A stretch of DNA of 64,000 nt from Triangularia verruculosa (GCA_033296885.1 MU863876.1:372001-436000), one strand, 5' to 3'; numbered from the stretch's first letter, positions 1-11,163 are shown. Program-made: numbers and translations. Notes: generated by a model not told the origin, from the letters alone.

Positions 1-886
1 TAATATTGTTTTCCTTATAATAGTCCTCGAACTTAGCGTTAACGTGGCTTTTATGGCCGTTAAGTATTAGTATCCGATATACGCCCCTCCGACGGTGTTT
101 AGTATGCTCATTAAAATACTGCAATTATTCTAGACCAGTCTTATTATCCGTCCATCTATTGGTTGTTATTATGACGGCCTAGTCGTCAGGTATCTGGTGT
201 TCGGAGTACCAATTGGCGAGGTGGAAACGGCCTTTTACTACTAAGAAAGGCGGTACTATATACCCGTCGCCAGAGATGTTGTAAATCGCCGTCGCCCATT
301 CTCGATTGCCCAGCTGAATGGCCTTTGGTTTACCGACCCGATCGGAGCGTGTAACCACTATACCGGGCTGTATTATGCCCATTATAAAGCCCGTCTCGTC
401 GAAGTTATAGAAATCGCAGTCGAGGATGCCGTATTTCGCACGTATGTTGGCAACCAGTCGGAACTATGGCTCGATAATTGCAGGATCTTCGCAGAGGCCT
501 CTCTGATAGTTATAGACGCGATTAAAACGCGTCTTTAGCTCTGGACGCCGTATAACGAAGCGGTTTGGCCAGTTCGTTCCGACGTGTCGCGCACCGCGTT
601 TCTGAAGTAGAAGATTGGCCATATCACCTACGTCGGCAATCCGGGGCGAAAACCCTCGCGAATCTTGGTCAAGTATGTATTGAACAATCACCTCCTCTTC
701 TATCTTTGTCAAATTCGAACGGGCGTTGTAGCTGTCGGCTTTGGGGGTGATTCCGTTCATTCTGTCGCGGAGGGTTGTTTCATGGACGTTATAGATCTTG
801 GCTGCACGTCGGCGAGATATATTTTTGCTCGTATGGATAGCCTCGATGGCAAGGATGATTCTGGCTTCTTGGGTTTGCACAGACAT
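1..886 (-). pseudogene. pogo-like transposase, RIP-type inactivated, 3' end off window
   Basis: Reading leftward from an ATG at 886, the product has a psq-type helix-turn-helix (around AAKIYNVHETTLR), a CENPB-type DNA-binding domain, and the start of the DDE catalytic domain with the first acidic motif (FDETGF). Three in-frame stops interrupt one frame. Each falls where related transposases have Trp, so TGG has become TAG or TAA. The second catalytic position reads LILNGHKSH, Asn instead of the usual Asp, again a G-to-A change on the coding strand. The next ORF segment is at 179-382. All visible damage is of the transition type expected from RIP. The C-terminal half is outside the window. Confidence 0.8.
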
Positions 887-942
887 GGTGTTTTGTGGTG
901 TGATGAAGCAATTGCCTTTGGAGGTCGTGTTGCGATAGAAAA

Positions 943-993
943 GTGCGCGGGTCAATGGGGTGCGCGGGTCAATGGGGTGCGCGGGTCAATGGT
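943..993. repeat. three 17-bp direct repeats at the end of element E1
   Basis: The unit GTGCGCGGGTCAATGGG starts at 943, 960 and 977; the third copy ends in T. It lies at the upstream end of the E1 transposase gene, where the terminal inverted repeat should be. A 17-base period recurs in the termini of the other three pogo elements, so these are probably transposase-binding sites. That role is inferred. Confidence 0.85.
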
Positions 994-1004
994 GGATCAC
1001 GTTA

Positions 1005-2350
1005 TCCCTTTCAGAGGTTTTGATCAGGGGTTCATCACATAAAATACGAGTAAAGCGATCCCGCTTCGGTACTATACAGCGGATAACGCGGTCAAAATAA
1101 TTATGGTGCTATTTACTTTTATTAGGTGCCTTACCTTTAACTTATTTTTAGAGTTTCCGAAATTTTTCCAGTTCTTCGTCGATTAACCATTAGCGTAAAT
1201 TATAGAGCTGGCGCTGTTAAGCTTAAAGCTTTTCACGCTTATCAGTCGTAGTAGCGTTAATCTAAATAAATAGATTATTAATCTATTTACGAAGTTTAAC
1301 AAAGTCCTTACGGCGTTCCAGTTTTTCAAGGTCTTTAGAGGGGAGCGAAAATAGAATATCTGGGATTTTTCTTATAGACATAGAACGGAAGTCTTCTGTA
1401 AAATTTCGCTTCCATTCTAAGTTAAGAAAGGCTGCAGCCCCGTCGACATTACTTATATCATCTAAATAGTAGTTAATAAGAGTCTTTATATTTTTATGCT
1501 TAGCGAACTTTATTATTTAACTAAGCGAATAGCTGCTATCTATCGTATATTAGTTTAATATACTGACTTTAAGAAAAAGCTTTTTACTATTAACCTTAAT
1601 AAGTGATTTTTTTTCGAAGGGCATATAATCCTACCTCTATAAATCCCGACTGTACTGCCTATATAGAATACTGTCCACTCTACGTAGTCGCATTTTTAAT
1701 CTTCTTAGTTAGTCTATTTACAGATATCTCCGAAAAAACTAGATCGTTTAAAACCTCTTCCCGCTACTCTATGATCTAGAAATTTCTGCGAGGGCTCAGC
1801 CTCGTACTAAGGATATTATTAATAGTATTGTAGTCCCTAAAAGTACCTATTAAAATTATAATTAGGAGTAAAAATAAAAGACTATTTACTAAAAATGAAG
1901 GAGTAGGCCTTAGTCTCTCATATAGAAGATGTTTTAGTCTATATAAATCTAGGAATTATTAGTAATTCGCAAAATATGAGGAAGATAATGGAATTTTATA
2001 ATATATTTCTTTAGTGTATCTTGTATGCCTTCAGTAAAATCCCTCTTAAACCTTATTTTAATCTTAAGTTCTCCATCTTACTATGCAACCATGTAAAGAA
2101 GGTTTTAGTTATAAGAGGTTAGTATAGATCTTGTCTTTTTTCTTTATAAGTAAACCGACTTTATACGTCGCTTTATATACTTCTTGTAACCTCGCATTAG
2201 TGTAGGCATACAACTTCAATAGGGCGCTTTGATTTACCTAGCTCCCTTCGTGTATATAATTATAGTGGTTAAATAGTTAGAGATACTCTTCTATAGCTAT
2301 GTAATTCTCTATCGTTAAGTATGTCGGTACTTTTTCCATTATCGATAACG
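1005..2350. other. AT-rich degenerate DNA, no gene seen
   Basis: Strongly AT-rich with dense stops in all frames. It looks like repeat sequence decayed by RIP, but I could not assign a family. Confidence 0.6.
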
Positions 2351-2352
2351 TA

Positions 2353-3477
2353 CATTATAAGCGAGTGCACCATATAAGCGAGTGCACCACTTTCCACCAC
2401 TCTACGGACACTATCGTCAATTGGAACACACCAACATTAGGAACTAACTACAATTACATCAGAAACAGCTGAATCAGATGATTCTGCAGCCTCCTGGCAA
2501 GTGCGCGCATTATGGCCAGGCTTACCGCATACACCACAGCACCGAACCTTCGTACGAGCCCCCCCTGCATTACTACTATCCGGCTGCGTTTCTTGCACTC
2601 CCTCCCCACCCACGGCCTTCTGGTCAAGTATATCCTTTGCATCTTGCACAGTAAGTGATCCTCCGAGCCGCACACGTGTTTTTTTTGGCTCTCCAGCGCT
2701 TACTTAGTGCCTCGTTGGCCTTGCGGAGTGAAGTGTTCTCTGCACGAAGGAGAGCCACCTGGTGCATTACAGCCATTGTACTCTTAGCAAGCTGGTCTAC
2801 AGCAGCCAATATTGAAGTTGGGGAGCTATTCTGATGGTTAACAATTCGAGTCTTGATAAGCGTTGACTGCGAGTCAGCTTCTCGGGGGTTGTGTGGTGTC
2901 TGGAAGACCCAAGGTTGTGGAGTGCCGGGCCGTGAGTTTGGAGGTGTTGGCGTACGAAGCTTCACATTTAGCTTGGAAAGCACCCTTTCTGGATCGTACG
3001 GTACAAGGCCAGCACCCGCAAAGCCACCCTGTATATGTGGCTGGCGTTTAACGAAGTTGTGTGCCCAGAGCTTGCCAACAGGGGGCGCGTCGCGTACGCG
3101 TAGCAGTTGGTTGGCTATATCTTCTACACCACGTAATCTTGGTGGAAAAGCTCGCGCACATAGCTCAATAATGTATTGAACAATAGCATCCTCTTCGGAT
3201 TGAGTGAGCTTCTTCGATTTGGGCGTGGTATCGCGTCGTGCAGGCCGGCCAGCGCGTCGCCGTAAGAGAGTCGTATGGTGGACGTTGTAGATCTTTCCTG
3301 CGGCTCGGAGGCTGAGATTTTTATCTTTTTCAAGAGCTTCGAGGGCTAGGATCACCCTGGCTTCCTTTAAAGTAGGAGGCATATTGGGTTGTGTAGAAAA
3401 AGTCGATGTTGCGTGGAATGATGGCGCGTCGCTTAAAAAGTGGTGCACTCGCTTATATGGTGCACTCGCTTATAATG
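2353..3477 (-). mobile_element. non-autonomous pogo-like element with perfect TIRs (E2)
   Basis: Bounded by TA at 2351-2352 and 3478-3479. Including the TA, the outer 40 bases (2351-2390) are the exact reverse complement of 3440-3479. Each inverted repeat contains two copies of a 17-base direct repeat built on GCGAGTGCACCA. The 1.1-kb element encodes the ends of a transposase but lacks the DDE catalytic domain, so it is an internal-deletion derivative. The perfect TIRs suggest insertion after, or escape from, most local RIP. Confidence 0.92.
2437..3382 (-). pseudogene. DDE-less pogo transposase remnant: HTH fused to C-terminal tail
   Basis: From an ATG at 3382 the frame encodes a psq-type HTH and CENPB-type DNA-binding domain (to about NFVKRQP). 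It then jumps directly to the C-terminal tail that normally follows the DDE domain (GLVPYDPERVLSKLN onward), including a helical leucine-rich stretch. The catalytic core is cleanly missing and the junction is in frame; this frame ends at 2624. An eight-base A run (coding strand, plus-strand 2679-2686) then shifts the frame. The rest of the tail continues in another frame (2437-2673), with a CCHC zinc knuckle (CGVCGKPGHNARTC). A shortened DNA-binding protein could still be made from 2624-3382. Confidence 0.8.
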
Positions 3478-3479
3478 TA

Positions 3480-4165
3480 CCTTAGAGGAATTATATATTT
3501 GAGCTCGTCTTTGATGTACTGTATCCTGTTAGTAATAAAATTACACATTAAGTATAGAACTTGCTGTTCTGGCCGCCGAATTTGGGAAGCCGTTAATAAT
3601 TACCTACTTCTCTTTAGCGTCTTAGACCTAACGATCTCCTCTAGGACCATCTTCTTCTTTACCCCTACAAGGAGGTTGATTTTCTGTTTTATCAGCGTTA
3701 TTGTCAGCTTAGCAGTACACAATAGCGCATTCGCCGCATCGAAGTTTACTAGCGTCAGAGCAGTCTTTTAGGTAAAGAATCGGGGACCAATCAAGTATGC
3801 TCCATTACGCCGGAAGGAGGAATAGCTTAAACGGCCTATTTTCCGCCGCTATGATGACTCCATTGCAGAGGAGGAATCCGGCGAGTGGAAGTACCGACCT
3901 CTTCTATATCAGAAGCTATATGACGATATGGAACAGTAATCGCTCGATGCTGGAAGAAAACGCGATCGAACCGAAGGCCTAGCGTAGGGGAGCGGCCAAC
4001 GCAGTAAACGGTATAGGGAGTAGTTGTGTCCATCTTAACTCTTGATGGCACTGTGTGTTTTACAGAATCATGTGTTCGGCACAAGACAGCTAGAAGGTTT
4101 CCAGGACAATGCCTACCTACTGGTAGCGATAAATACATCATCAAAGAGCAGTGCACCCCATAAGA
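3480..4165. other. AT-rich stretch between transposon and F-box pseudogene
   Basis: No convincing gene. Open frames here are short and resemble no family I recognise. Confidence 0.5.
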
Positions 4166-6131
4166 TCAGCCACTGGAACGCATGACCTCGTGACAGAAGT
4201 GCCAGAAACTGATCCTTGGCTCTTTGCCTTCCCTTTCCTCTCCTTCCCAAGCCTCCAAAGGCTTATTCAAGACTTCCTGGGATACTTCGTGGAAGTGTTC
4301 GATACCATGACAAGGGATATCTTCATCATCGTCAGACGGAGCCTTTGCGTCTTGTAAAAGCCGGGCCTTAGTGTTGCAACCGAGCTGCCTGAGATACCGG
4401 TCATCCCCCAACACATCCTCTCGGCCTCTTCTTTAAGTCTCTTTTCCTGGCACCTGATGAAGCGGTAGTACTTTTGCACATCGGTTCCCGCCATAGACAG
4501 GTTATCCTGTGTGTAGGCCCAGTGATATGCCAAGTGGGCGTAAAAGCGATGCAGAGGGCCCCCACGACTATCCTGACTGAGCCGAGTAAGAGGACTCAGG
4601 ATGCTCTTATAACCCTGCTCAATGTAACTTCCTTGTTCCCAGTCAACGTATCATGACCGTGTGGTGCGGTGCCAGGGGGGTTCAGCATGATGACTCTCAA
4701 GGTAAGCCCTGGACCATTGATCTTGTCCTTGATGTATTCGATAGTCTCAATCCAGTCTGTAATTGCCGTGTGCTCGGAGGTGGGCCACGCGTGATAGCTA
4801 TAAGCGGGAAACGTGAGTTCAAGGAGTCGAAGGGATCTGAGACTGCTGCCAGGCACCTGGTCTCTCAAGAACCTACTGGCTGTAAGCCGAGTATTCGGGT
4901 AGGTCTCCACCCATGGTAGAGCCGCGAAGTTGCGGGGGTTCATCAAGTCGCCGTAGTCATGGATAATAAACCGGTTGGCGAAAAAGAATATGTGCTGAGT
5001 CTCGTAATATAGAGTTCGGCATATGAGGAAGAGGTATGTGGGTGGTGCCCAGCATTGGCAGAGTGATGAGACGGCAGTGTGCTCCAGACGACAAAAGCAG
5101 CCAGCGTGGTAGTCGGCAGACCGCTCAGGCTTCAACCAGCAGTTGCGAAACTGGCAGCCGTAGTGATGGTCACGACGGCAGCAGAATTGCAGGTTGTCAT
5201 TGTAACCCGCCTGGTGTGGCATTGAATAGGTCGGCCGATTCGCCCTGTAAGCCTGCCCGTCCCACGATACCTCCTTGATGGGCGTAACTAGGTCGGTGAA
5301 GCCCAGAATGCGCAACCGCAACTCGCGGGGAAGATTAAGAAAATGCGAAGTAACTCCTGAAGAAGTCATTGGGGCCGCAATTCCAATAGACTTCTGAACG
5401 GCATCGTCTGCCAGCCGCCGCAGCTGAAGGTTCGGCCTCTTGCTGATTCTCACATGGCAACTTTTAAGGCATGGCAACCTCAGAAGTGGCGCCAGGGCCA
5501 GTCTCCCCGCTTCAACATCTCCGTGCTCAACGTGGCAAACAAAGAATAGTGTCATGCTGCCTGGGGATATCTCTGATAAATGCCGTGCTGCAGTGTTCCA
5601 ATCCTTCAGCAGGGATATGGCGGAGGGCTCCGTGCTACGCAAGGCCGCTTGATGAAGCTTGTCGTGGTTCGCTCCGCACCAGGATCGACCAGGACCGAAT
5701 GGTTCATCCGTTGCCAGACAGCAGTCAGAAACACTATGGACTTCAGAAACCTTGAGATGACATGATGTCTGGTTGACCACGATTTTGAGATGGGTGAGCG
5801 AACTGAGAGCTGTGGTCGTAAGAGCCAACAGTGGGTCGAAAGGTCCTGTAGAAGATTCGGCGTGAATAATAAAGATGTTGGCGGAGTACAACAGCGCGGC
5901 GGCCTCTTTGTAAATTGTTCGACAGGACAACAAGAGGCCATAGAATTCCAGTCGACGTTTCTGCCTTTTTAGCCGTTCGGACATGCGATGGTTGCGGTGC
6001 AAATCGAAGACATGCCTTGCTTGATAATCCTGAGATGCAACACCAAGAAAGCTGTATATGCGGTGGCATGTCTTGGGCGAGAGGCGCAGCACAGGAGTCG
6101 GGTGATTGGAACAAGCGGGTTGCAATAACAT
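4166..6131 (-). pseudogene. F-box-like protein paralogue, C-terminus frameshifted
   Basis: The main frame runs from an ATG at 6131 to a stop at 4596 (511 residues). It has two F-box-like modules: an N-terminal one (SPKTCHRIYSFLG) and a clearer second one (NLPRELRLRILGFTDLVTP), each followed by a 'leucine-rich, Cys, Tyr, Glu' block ending in a FIIH-type strand. A Cys-rich segment lies between. Aligned by eye to the intact neighbour (6504-8288), the missing C-terminus continues in two other frames. One base is lost near 4619 (between TTG and AGC) and another near 4410 (before LGDDRY). The homologous frame then runs on to 4166. So this is a broken tandem duplicate, unless the two losses are assembly errors. 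F-box proteins usually choose substrates for SCF ubiquitin ligases; the role here is unknown. Confidence 0.7.
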
Positions 6132-6503
6132 GGTTGAGAGCAGCGGTTATTTGCTTCGAGACTGGAAGAAGAGGAAAGGAAGAAAATCGTCTTGTTAAAA
6201 GAACATGAAATGGATTGAGTAAGCCACTGACGGCAATGGCCGTCGTACTGGGCCAGCGCCTAACGTGATGTTTGCTTGATCGGCAACAGCAGTCGAGTCG
6301 CCTACTGCGTCTTGACCGCGGCTTGACCCATCAGTCTTAGCGGGCGAGCAAACGCACTGTTCGCACTGTTCACACTGTGTAACTAAGTCCACTTTAGAGA
6401 CTTTATCGGGGTGCACCCCGGTGTTTTTATCCCTGTAGGAAAGTCGTTTGTCTCCCTATTAACCTATCATACATGGAATCATGAGATGCGAGGTAACGCC
6501 CGA
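6132..6503. other. intergenic spacer between tandem paralogues
   Basis: About 370 bases separating two same-strand paralogues. It must hold the promoter of the broken copy and the 3' UTR of the next gene. No specific element recognised. Confidence 0.5.
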
Positions 6504-8288
6504 TCAATATGCAGCCCAAAGTAGATCCAGCTTGTGTTGGTACACCCAGGAACTGTAAAGGGGCTCCTCTCCCTCACAACATTGACTCTCGTAACGTTCA
6601 TCACCCAATACAAAACGCTCCCATCGGTCCTTTAGCTCGCATTCATCTTCACTTAGTGAGTCGTAATATCGATGGGTATCCGGGTTGGTCCATCTCCATG
6701 GAACTGGGTAATACCCATAAAACCTACCCAGTCCGCCAGGTCCACCTACATCAGCCTTGCCCCAGGACGCAAAAGGCGCCATGACGCGTGCATAACCATC
6801 CATAATCATGTCGCCTTGGGGCTTGGTCAGAGTTGAATGACTCTCGGGGCATGAGTCGTCCGGATCCTCATATATATCCGCCACATACAGCCGAATGGTC
6901 AATGCTGGCAGGTTCAACCTACCACGTGACCATTGAAGAGTCTCTCTCCAGTCGTTTGAGGCTGGATGGTCTGCTCGGGGCCAGGTAGAATAGCTGAAAG
7001 GCGGAAAGACGAGTTCCAGAAAGCGAAGATGAGGCAGACTCCTTTCGGGAACGATACGCTTTAGGAAGTCGCTGGCGGCGAAGCTGTTGTAGGGATAGTC
7101 GAGCAGGTCTAGACGCTCAAAGTTATCCCGAACAATAAAGCGGTTGCGAGAAAAAAAGACATATCGAGCTTCATCGCAAAGCCTTCGACAGACAAGAAAC
7201 AAGGCCGCAGGGGGCGCCCAGCATCCACAGAATGATGATGCAGACGAGTGATAAACGCGACAGAAGCACCCAATAGGAGCTTTGTAGTTGGGTTGATGCC
7301 AACACCAGCTGAACTGACACCCATTTCGAATGTCTGAAGGGCAGTCAGGGTCGACGGAGACGTTGCGGGGACTCATTTGACTAGCCCAGTATCCATTAAC
7401 AAGGCGAGACCAATTGACCTCCTTGAGGGGAGTAACGAGGTCAGTATACTCGAGTATACGCAATCGTATTTCGCGTGGAAGGTTGAGTAGTTCACAAGCT
7501 GCGCCTCGGCTCGTGGTGTTGAGTATGGGGGAACGATGCATGTCGCCGGTGAGGTTGGCCACCAAGGCTTCTGCCATCTGCTGTAACTTTGTCTCTCGCG
7601 CTGCCGACAGTCTGACGTGACAATCCCTCAGGCGAGGAAGAAGGCGCAGCGGTGTAATGACAGCCGTAGCAATATCCGGCTCCCTACTGGCGATGTCGCA
7701 GACAAGAGCGAGCTCGAGGCGTCCTGCTGTTAAGCCATGGGATAGGTGAACAACGACTGCCTGCCATTCTGCCAGCATATCTTGGCCCTGGATGTCATGG
7801 CAGCGCAAAGGGGGACCATGCGGCTCGCGAGGTTTCGCAGCAACAATCTTGCATATGGTATTCCTGCACGAATCCTCGAGCGTACCAGCCCAACAAGGAA
7901 ACTCGCCCTCACTACAACATGAAAAGCTCCGAAGCTGATAATGGCATGCAGCCTGGTTAAGAACAATCTTGAGGCAGGTCAAAGACGCCAGAGCGGTGGT
8001 CGACAGCCATTGTAGCGGCTCCAGAGAGCCAGGGCCAGAGTAACGAATGACAAATATGCCACTAGAATATAGAAAGGCTATGACTTCCTCATACACGGTC
8101 TTGCAGGACTGTAGCAAGCTGTGTATGTTCCGTGCCGGTTCGTTGAAACGTCGAGACTCTCTCCAGCTGTTCAGGGCGAAAATAAACCTCGATGTGGGAT
8201 AGGGAGAGCTGGTGCGGGCGCACAGGTAATAAATGCGATTTCGAATGCTGACGGGAACACGAAGCAGCGCACTTTGTCGGTTGGACAT
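6504..8288 (-). CDS. F-box-like protein with two F-box modules, intact paralogue
   Basis: A single open frame of 594 residues from the ATG at 8288; an in-frame ATG at 8345 would add 19 residues. I chose 8288 because it places the first F-box-like motif (LLRVPVSIRNRIYYL) close to the N-terminus. A second, better F-box-like motif (LNLPREIRLRILEYTDLVTP) is near residues 275-295. Each is followed by a similar block: a 'Cys, Tyr/Asp, Glu' helix, then a FIVR-type strand. This suggests an internal duplication. A Cys-rich stretch (CQFSWCW ... GCFCR ... CGCW) lies in the second half. No signal peptide or membrane segment. Fungal proteins of this look are usually annotated as F-box-domain proteins, likely SCF adaptors. 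The substrate is unknown. Confidence 0.75.
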   Translation of the reverse strand: MSNRQSALLRVPVSIRNRIYYLCARTSSPYPTSRFIFALNSWRESRRFNEPARNIHSLLQSCKTVYEEVIAFLYSSGIFVIRYSGPGSLEPLQWLSTTALASLTCLKIVLNQAACHYQLRSFSCCSEGEFPCWAGTLEDSCRNTICKIVAAKPREPHGPPLRCHDIQGQDMLAEWQAVVVHLSHGLTAGRLELALVCDIASREPDIATAVITPLRLLPRLRDCHVRLSAARETKLQQMAEALVANLTGDMHRSPILNTTSRGAACELLNLPREIRLRILEYTDLVTPLKEVNWSRLVNGYWASQMSPRNVSVDPDCPSDIRNGCQFSWCWHQPNYKAPIGCFCRVYHSSASSFCGCWAPPAALFLVCRRLCDEARYVFFSRNRFIVRDNFERLDLLDYPYNSFAASDFLKRIVPERSLPHLRFLELVFPPFSYSTWPRADHPASNDWRETLQWSRGRLNLPALTIRLYVADIYEDPDDSCPESHSTLTKPQGDMIMDGYARVMAPFASWGKADVGGPGGLGRFYGYYPVPWRWTNPDTHRYYDSLSEDECELKDRWERFVLGDERYESQCCEGEEPLYSSWVYQHKLDLLWAAY

Positions 8289-9300
8289 TGTCGTGGTCGT
8301 GGAAAATACCGTCAAAATATGACTGAACTCCGCAAGAGGCCTCACGACTCTAAAAGTAGCGCAACGTATAGCATATAAAGGTGAGGCAGTCGCAGTGGTT
8401 GTAGGATGTTTAGGTAGGCAGGTAGTTTTGATGTGGGCGACTTGGAAGAAAAAGCGGCACTAAAAAAGCGGCACAGTCATCGGGGGTTACAGTGTCAGTT
8501 GTGAATGCGACTGTGAAGGAGACTGTGCCCAATGTCGGCGGGGAGTGTCGCGCATTCATGGTCGATGCAGGCTGCTATTTACACTGAGGTGCATATGACC
8601 CATTGACCTTCCCGGCCAAGGACCAACAAGCACCTCAGAAATGAAGGAATCTAGGATCAACACATGGCTAAGGAGGCCCAGTAGGTATCCACTAGATCAG
8701 TATCCCCAAGTCAGAACTTGGGACATGGAGTTTCACAGAGGCCTTGAAACTATTTTTTGTGTCTAAATAGATTGGTAACCACGTCCATGACCACATTCCT
8801 TGATGGCAATCCCGAGGAAATCATGGCATCAGCAAGGCGGTACCTTGGTAAACACCGTACCTATCTACCTGCCTGGAACCAGGGTTTCAATGTTGGAGCC
8901 TCGGTGCTTTGGATACCTAGAAAACTACTTAAAGCCTACCGACTTCTGCCGCTGAACCTTGCTGCTTATAGTATCCCTAGGTACTCGGATCTTATGGCAT
9001 AGTGTACATTTTTCTCAAGCGTTGTAAAGGCGTTTCGTACTTCTCATATCTCTTTGACCCTTGATTGCGCTCGCTGGCGAGGCGCATACTGACGGCGATT
9101 CTTTTCCTCACGAAGTTCCTTCGAGATTATCTCGATACTCACTCGGCTTCTGGCCTTGGCCACGATACTACACAGATATACCCAACCTTTCCGCCTATAG
9201 AAGCCTTAACGTCCACAGAAATCGATTACCTGGGCCGTTTGTGTTTGTCAGACTGATCTGACATTGTAGTCGACTTACTACACCAGACGGCAGCTTCAAT
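8289..9300. other. divergent intergenic region
   Basis: About 1 kb between the minus-strand F-box gene and the plus-strand gene at 9301; presumably holds both promoters. Open frames inside are short and unconvincing. Confidence 0.5.
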
Positions 9301-11163
9301 ATGTCCTCTCTCAATACGGTTCCGCCTAAGCTGGAGGTTAAGCGTTACGGAAGTGAAATGCTGACCGATTTTAACAACGCAACTTGGTACCGTAGCTGGA
9401 TCCTCTATTCCAAGCCCAGTTGGGCCGATTTGCACGAAATTGGGAGCTTGGCTTTCGAAGAGATCTTCAAAGATATAAAAAATGCACGACTGGAACAAAC
9501 CGATGCTTACACCCACAAGAATCTCTTGGTCGCCACTTTATGCCACCGAGAGAAACGTGGACAGTATTGCATCAGGCAGTCAACGATCCCTCGAGGGAGG
9601 GTTAAAGACGACCTGAGGGACTTTGGGGCAAGTAAAGCGCCGGCCTGGTGGCATGCAAATAGCAGGCCGGGAAGGGAGGGTCCAAACGTTTATACGGGAC
9701 TTCACGCCGAAGACGGAGTCTTGTTTCGGCATGAGAGAGAATGGAGAAAGGCACATCCAACCCGTCATCCTTTTGAAGGTCAGCACCTTCGGCTCTATGT
9801 CTACGGCGAACAGGCAACCTTGCCAGGCATGACCGGTAACGTACCGTGCCAAGTCGATCCATGCAGCGACCAGAGTAAGTCAAAAAAGCCGTGCTGTCGG
9901 ACGGTACTGACGAGGTTGGGTGTACAATTTTTGATAAGGGCCAGGGAAACGGCAATAAATAGGGATCTCAACGACGGCACAGGGAGTGTTGTTAGCGGAA
10001 CTAGCAGTCTCAGCAACCCCAGGAGCGAGGAAAGTTCCAAGAGTTTTGGCAGAGGGCGTGATGTTTATGAGACTGGAATTCCCTTGACGGCCGAAGACTG
10101 GGATCAAATTGACCCAGACAACTATGAGTTCAAGGATCCGCTGAGCTCTCAGGATTGGAACTCATTGCTAGATATGGCAGGTCCGACAACGTTGAGTGAA
10201 CATGATCACTACTTGGGGCGTGAGCGTGCTGGGCCTTCAGCACCAGAGCCCTCGAGAGGATACCACCCTGACGACCGACCCCGGCGACACGAAGGTGAAC
10301 GATATGAACAGGGGCCATCACGATACAAATCTCGAAAGAAAAGCAGGAGCGCCGACGAAGATTACGATAGCTATGGTCAACACGATTCCGAAAAGTCATA
10401 CACGAAGCATGATGATTACAGTAGATATTCCGATTACTACAGCAACTATCAGTACGACGGCTCCAAATATTCTCGCGGTGGTTACAGCCGCGCTCTACCT
10501 CCCAGACCCGGGGGGTACGATAAATATCCTGTCCCAGGCTGCGACTCCAAGCCACAAGATCCAGCCCCAGTCTCCGGATTGGAAAAGGCAATGGGGCGGC
10601 TGAACCTTCGAGAGACGCCATCCCCCAAGCTATCAGTTGGACAGAGGGCGGGCAGGCTGGAAGCAACCAATGACGCCACATTAGGGAAAGTGTCCAGCGT
10701 CCAGTCGAGACTCTCTCCCAGTGGATCTTCGGCAGCAGGACTCGCGCCAGAAAGGAAGACAGAAAGGGGCTACCGAGACAACCTCTCCTCTCCACTTGTC
10801 CCCTCAGCACCGTTAAACACACATGCTCGTTCGAGGCCAGCAGCAAGAACGCCACAAAACCGTGAATTGATTGACAACGCCCAACCCGTTGGCAAACAGC
10901 GAGCATCAGCTGATCGTCAAGTACCAGTCGTGGTGACCAAGAGCAAAGGCGGCTCTCCTACCGCGCGTTCAAAGGCAACCTCTTCTATCGCTACCCAACG
11001 CAACAGAGTAGCTGACCTTGGTAGGCCAGCCGAAGCACTGGGGGGGGCTACGTCGTTGTTTCATCGGAGTCTCAGTCATGGTGCTGATAGAGGTACAGAG
11101 TCTTGCGGTGCAGGGGAAGTGAGGCGAGTTGAACGTCGATTGAAACCGATACCGACTCGTTGA
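9301..11163 (+). CDS. hypothetical protein with possible deaminase-like core and disordered tail
   Basis: Intronless frame of 620 residues. I do not recognise a named family. The N-terminal ~210 residues look folded. They contain GLHAEDGVLF (HAE at about residues 135-137), a strand-like LRLYVYGEQ, then VPCQVDPC (Cys 183 and 188) and KPCCRTVLTRLGV (Cys 198-199). An HAE motif followed by a strand, a PC motif with further Cys, and a helix of the CxxVLxxLG type is the arrangement of zinc-dependent cytidine-deaminase folds. The spacing here is longer than in classical CDAs, so the match is an inference. The rest is low complexity: Asp/Ser/Tyr/Arg-rich around 300-410, then Pro/Ser/Ala-rich to the end, and probably disordered. 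No signal peptide. Confidence 0.7.
   Translation: MSSLNTVPPKLEVKRYGSEMLTDFNNATWYRSWILYSKPSWADLHEIGSLAFEEIFKDIKNARLEQTDAYTHKNLLVATLCHREKRGQYCIRQSTIPRGRVKDDLRDFGASKAPAWWHANSRPGREGPNVYTGLHAEDGVLFRHEREWRKAHPTRHPFEGQHLRLYVYGEQATLPGMTGNVPCQVDPCSDQSKSKKPCCRTVLTRLGVQFLIRARETAINRDLNDGTGSVVSGTSSLSNPRSEESSKSFGRGRDVYETGIPLTAEDWDQIDPDNYEFKDPLSSQDWNSLLDMAGPTTLSEHDHYLGRERAGPSAPEPSRGYHPDDRPRRHEGERYEQGPSRYKSRKKSRSADEDYDSYGQHDSEKSYTKHDDYSRYSDYYSNYQYDGSKYSRGGYSRALPPRPGGYDKYPVPGCDSKPQDPAPVSGLEKAMGRLNLRETPSPKLSVGQRAGRLEATNDATLGKVSSVQSRLSPSGSSAAGLAPERKTERGYRDNLSSPLVPSAPLNTHARSRPAARTPQNRELIDNAQPVGKQRASADRQVPVVVTKSKGGSPTARSKATSSIATQRNRVADLGRPAEALGGATSLFHRSLSHGADRGTESCGAGEVRRVERRLKPIPTR

Larger units (their letters stand above)
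1..1004 (-). mobile_element. pogo-like DNA transposon, one end only (element E1)
   Basis: Tc1/mariner-superfamily element of the pogo/CENPB type, entering from the left window edge. Its promoter-side end carries three 17-bp direct repeats (943-993), as the ends of the other pogo elements here do. The outer end is probably at a TA near 1003-1004, but the other inverted repeat lies outside the window, so this boundary is inferred. The encoded transposase is broken. Confidence 0.75.

Noticed and set aside
3406..4156. Frames between E2 and the F-box pseudogene
   Set aside because: AT-rich, no family resemblance, overlapping on both strands; likely decayed repeat DNA.
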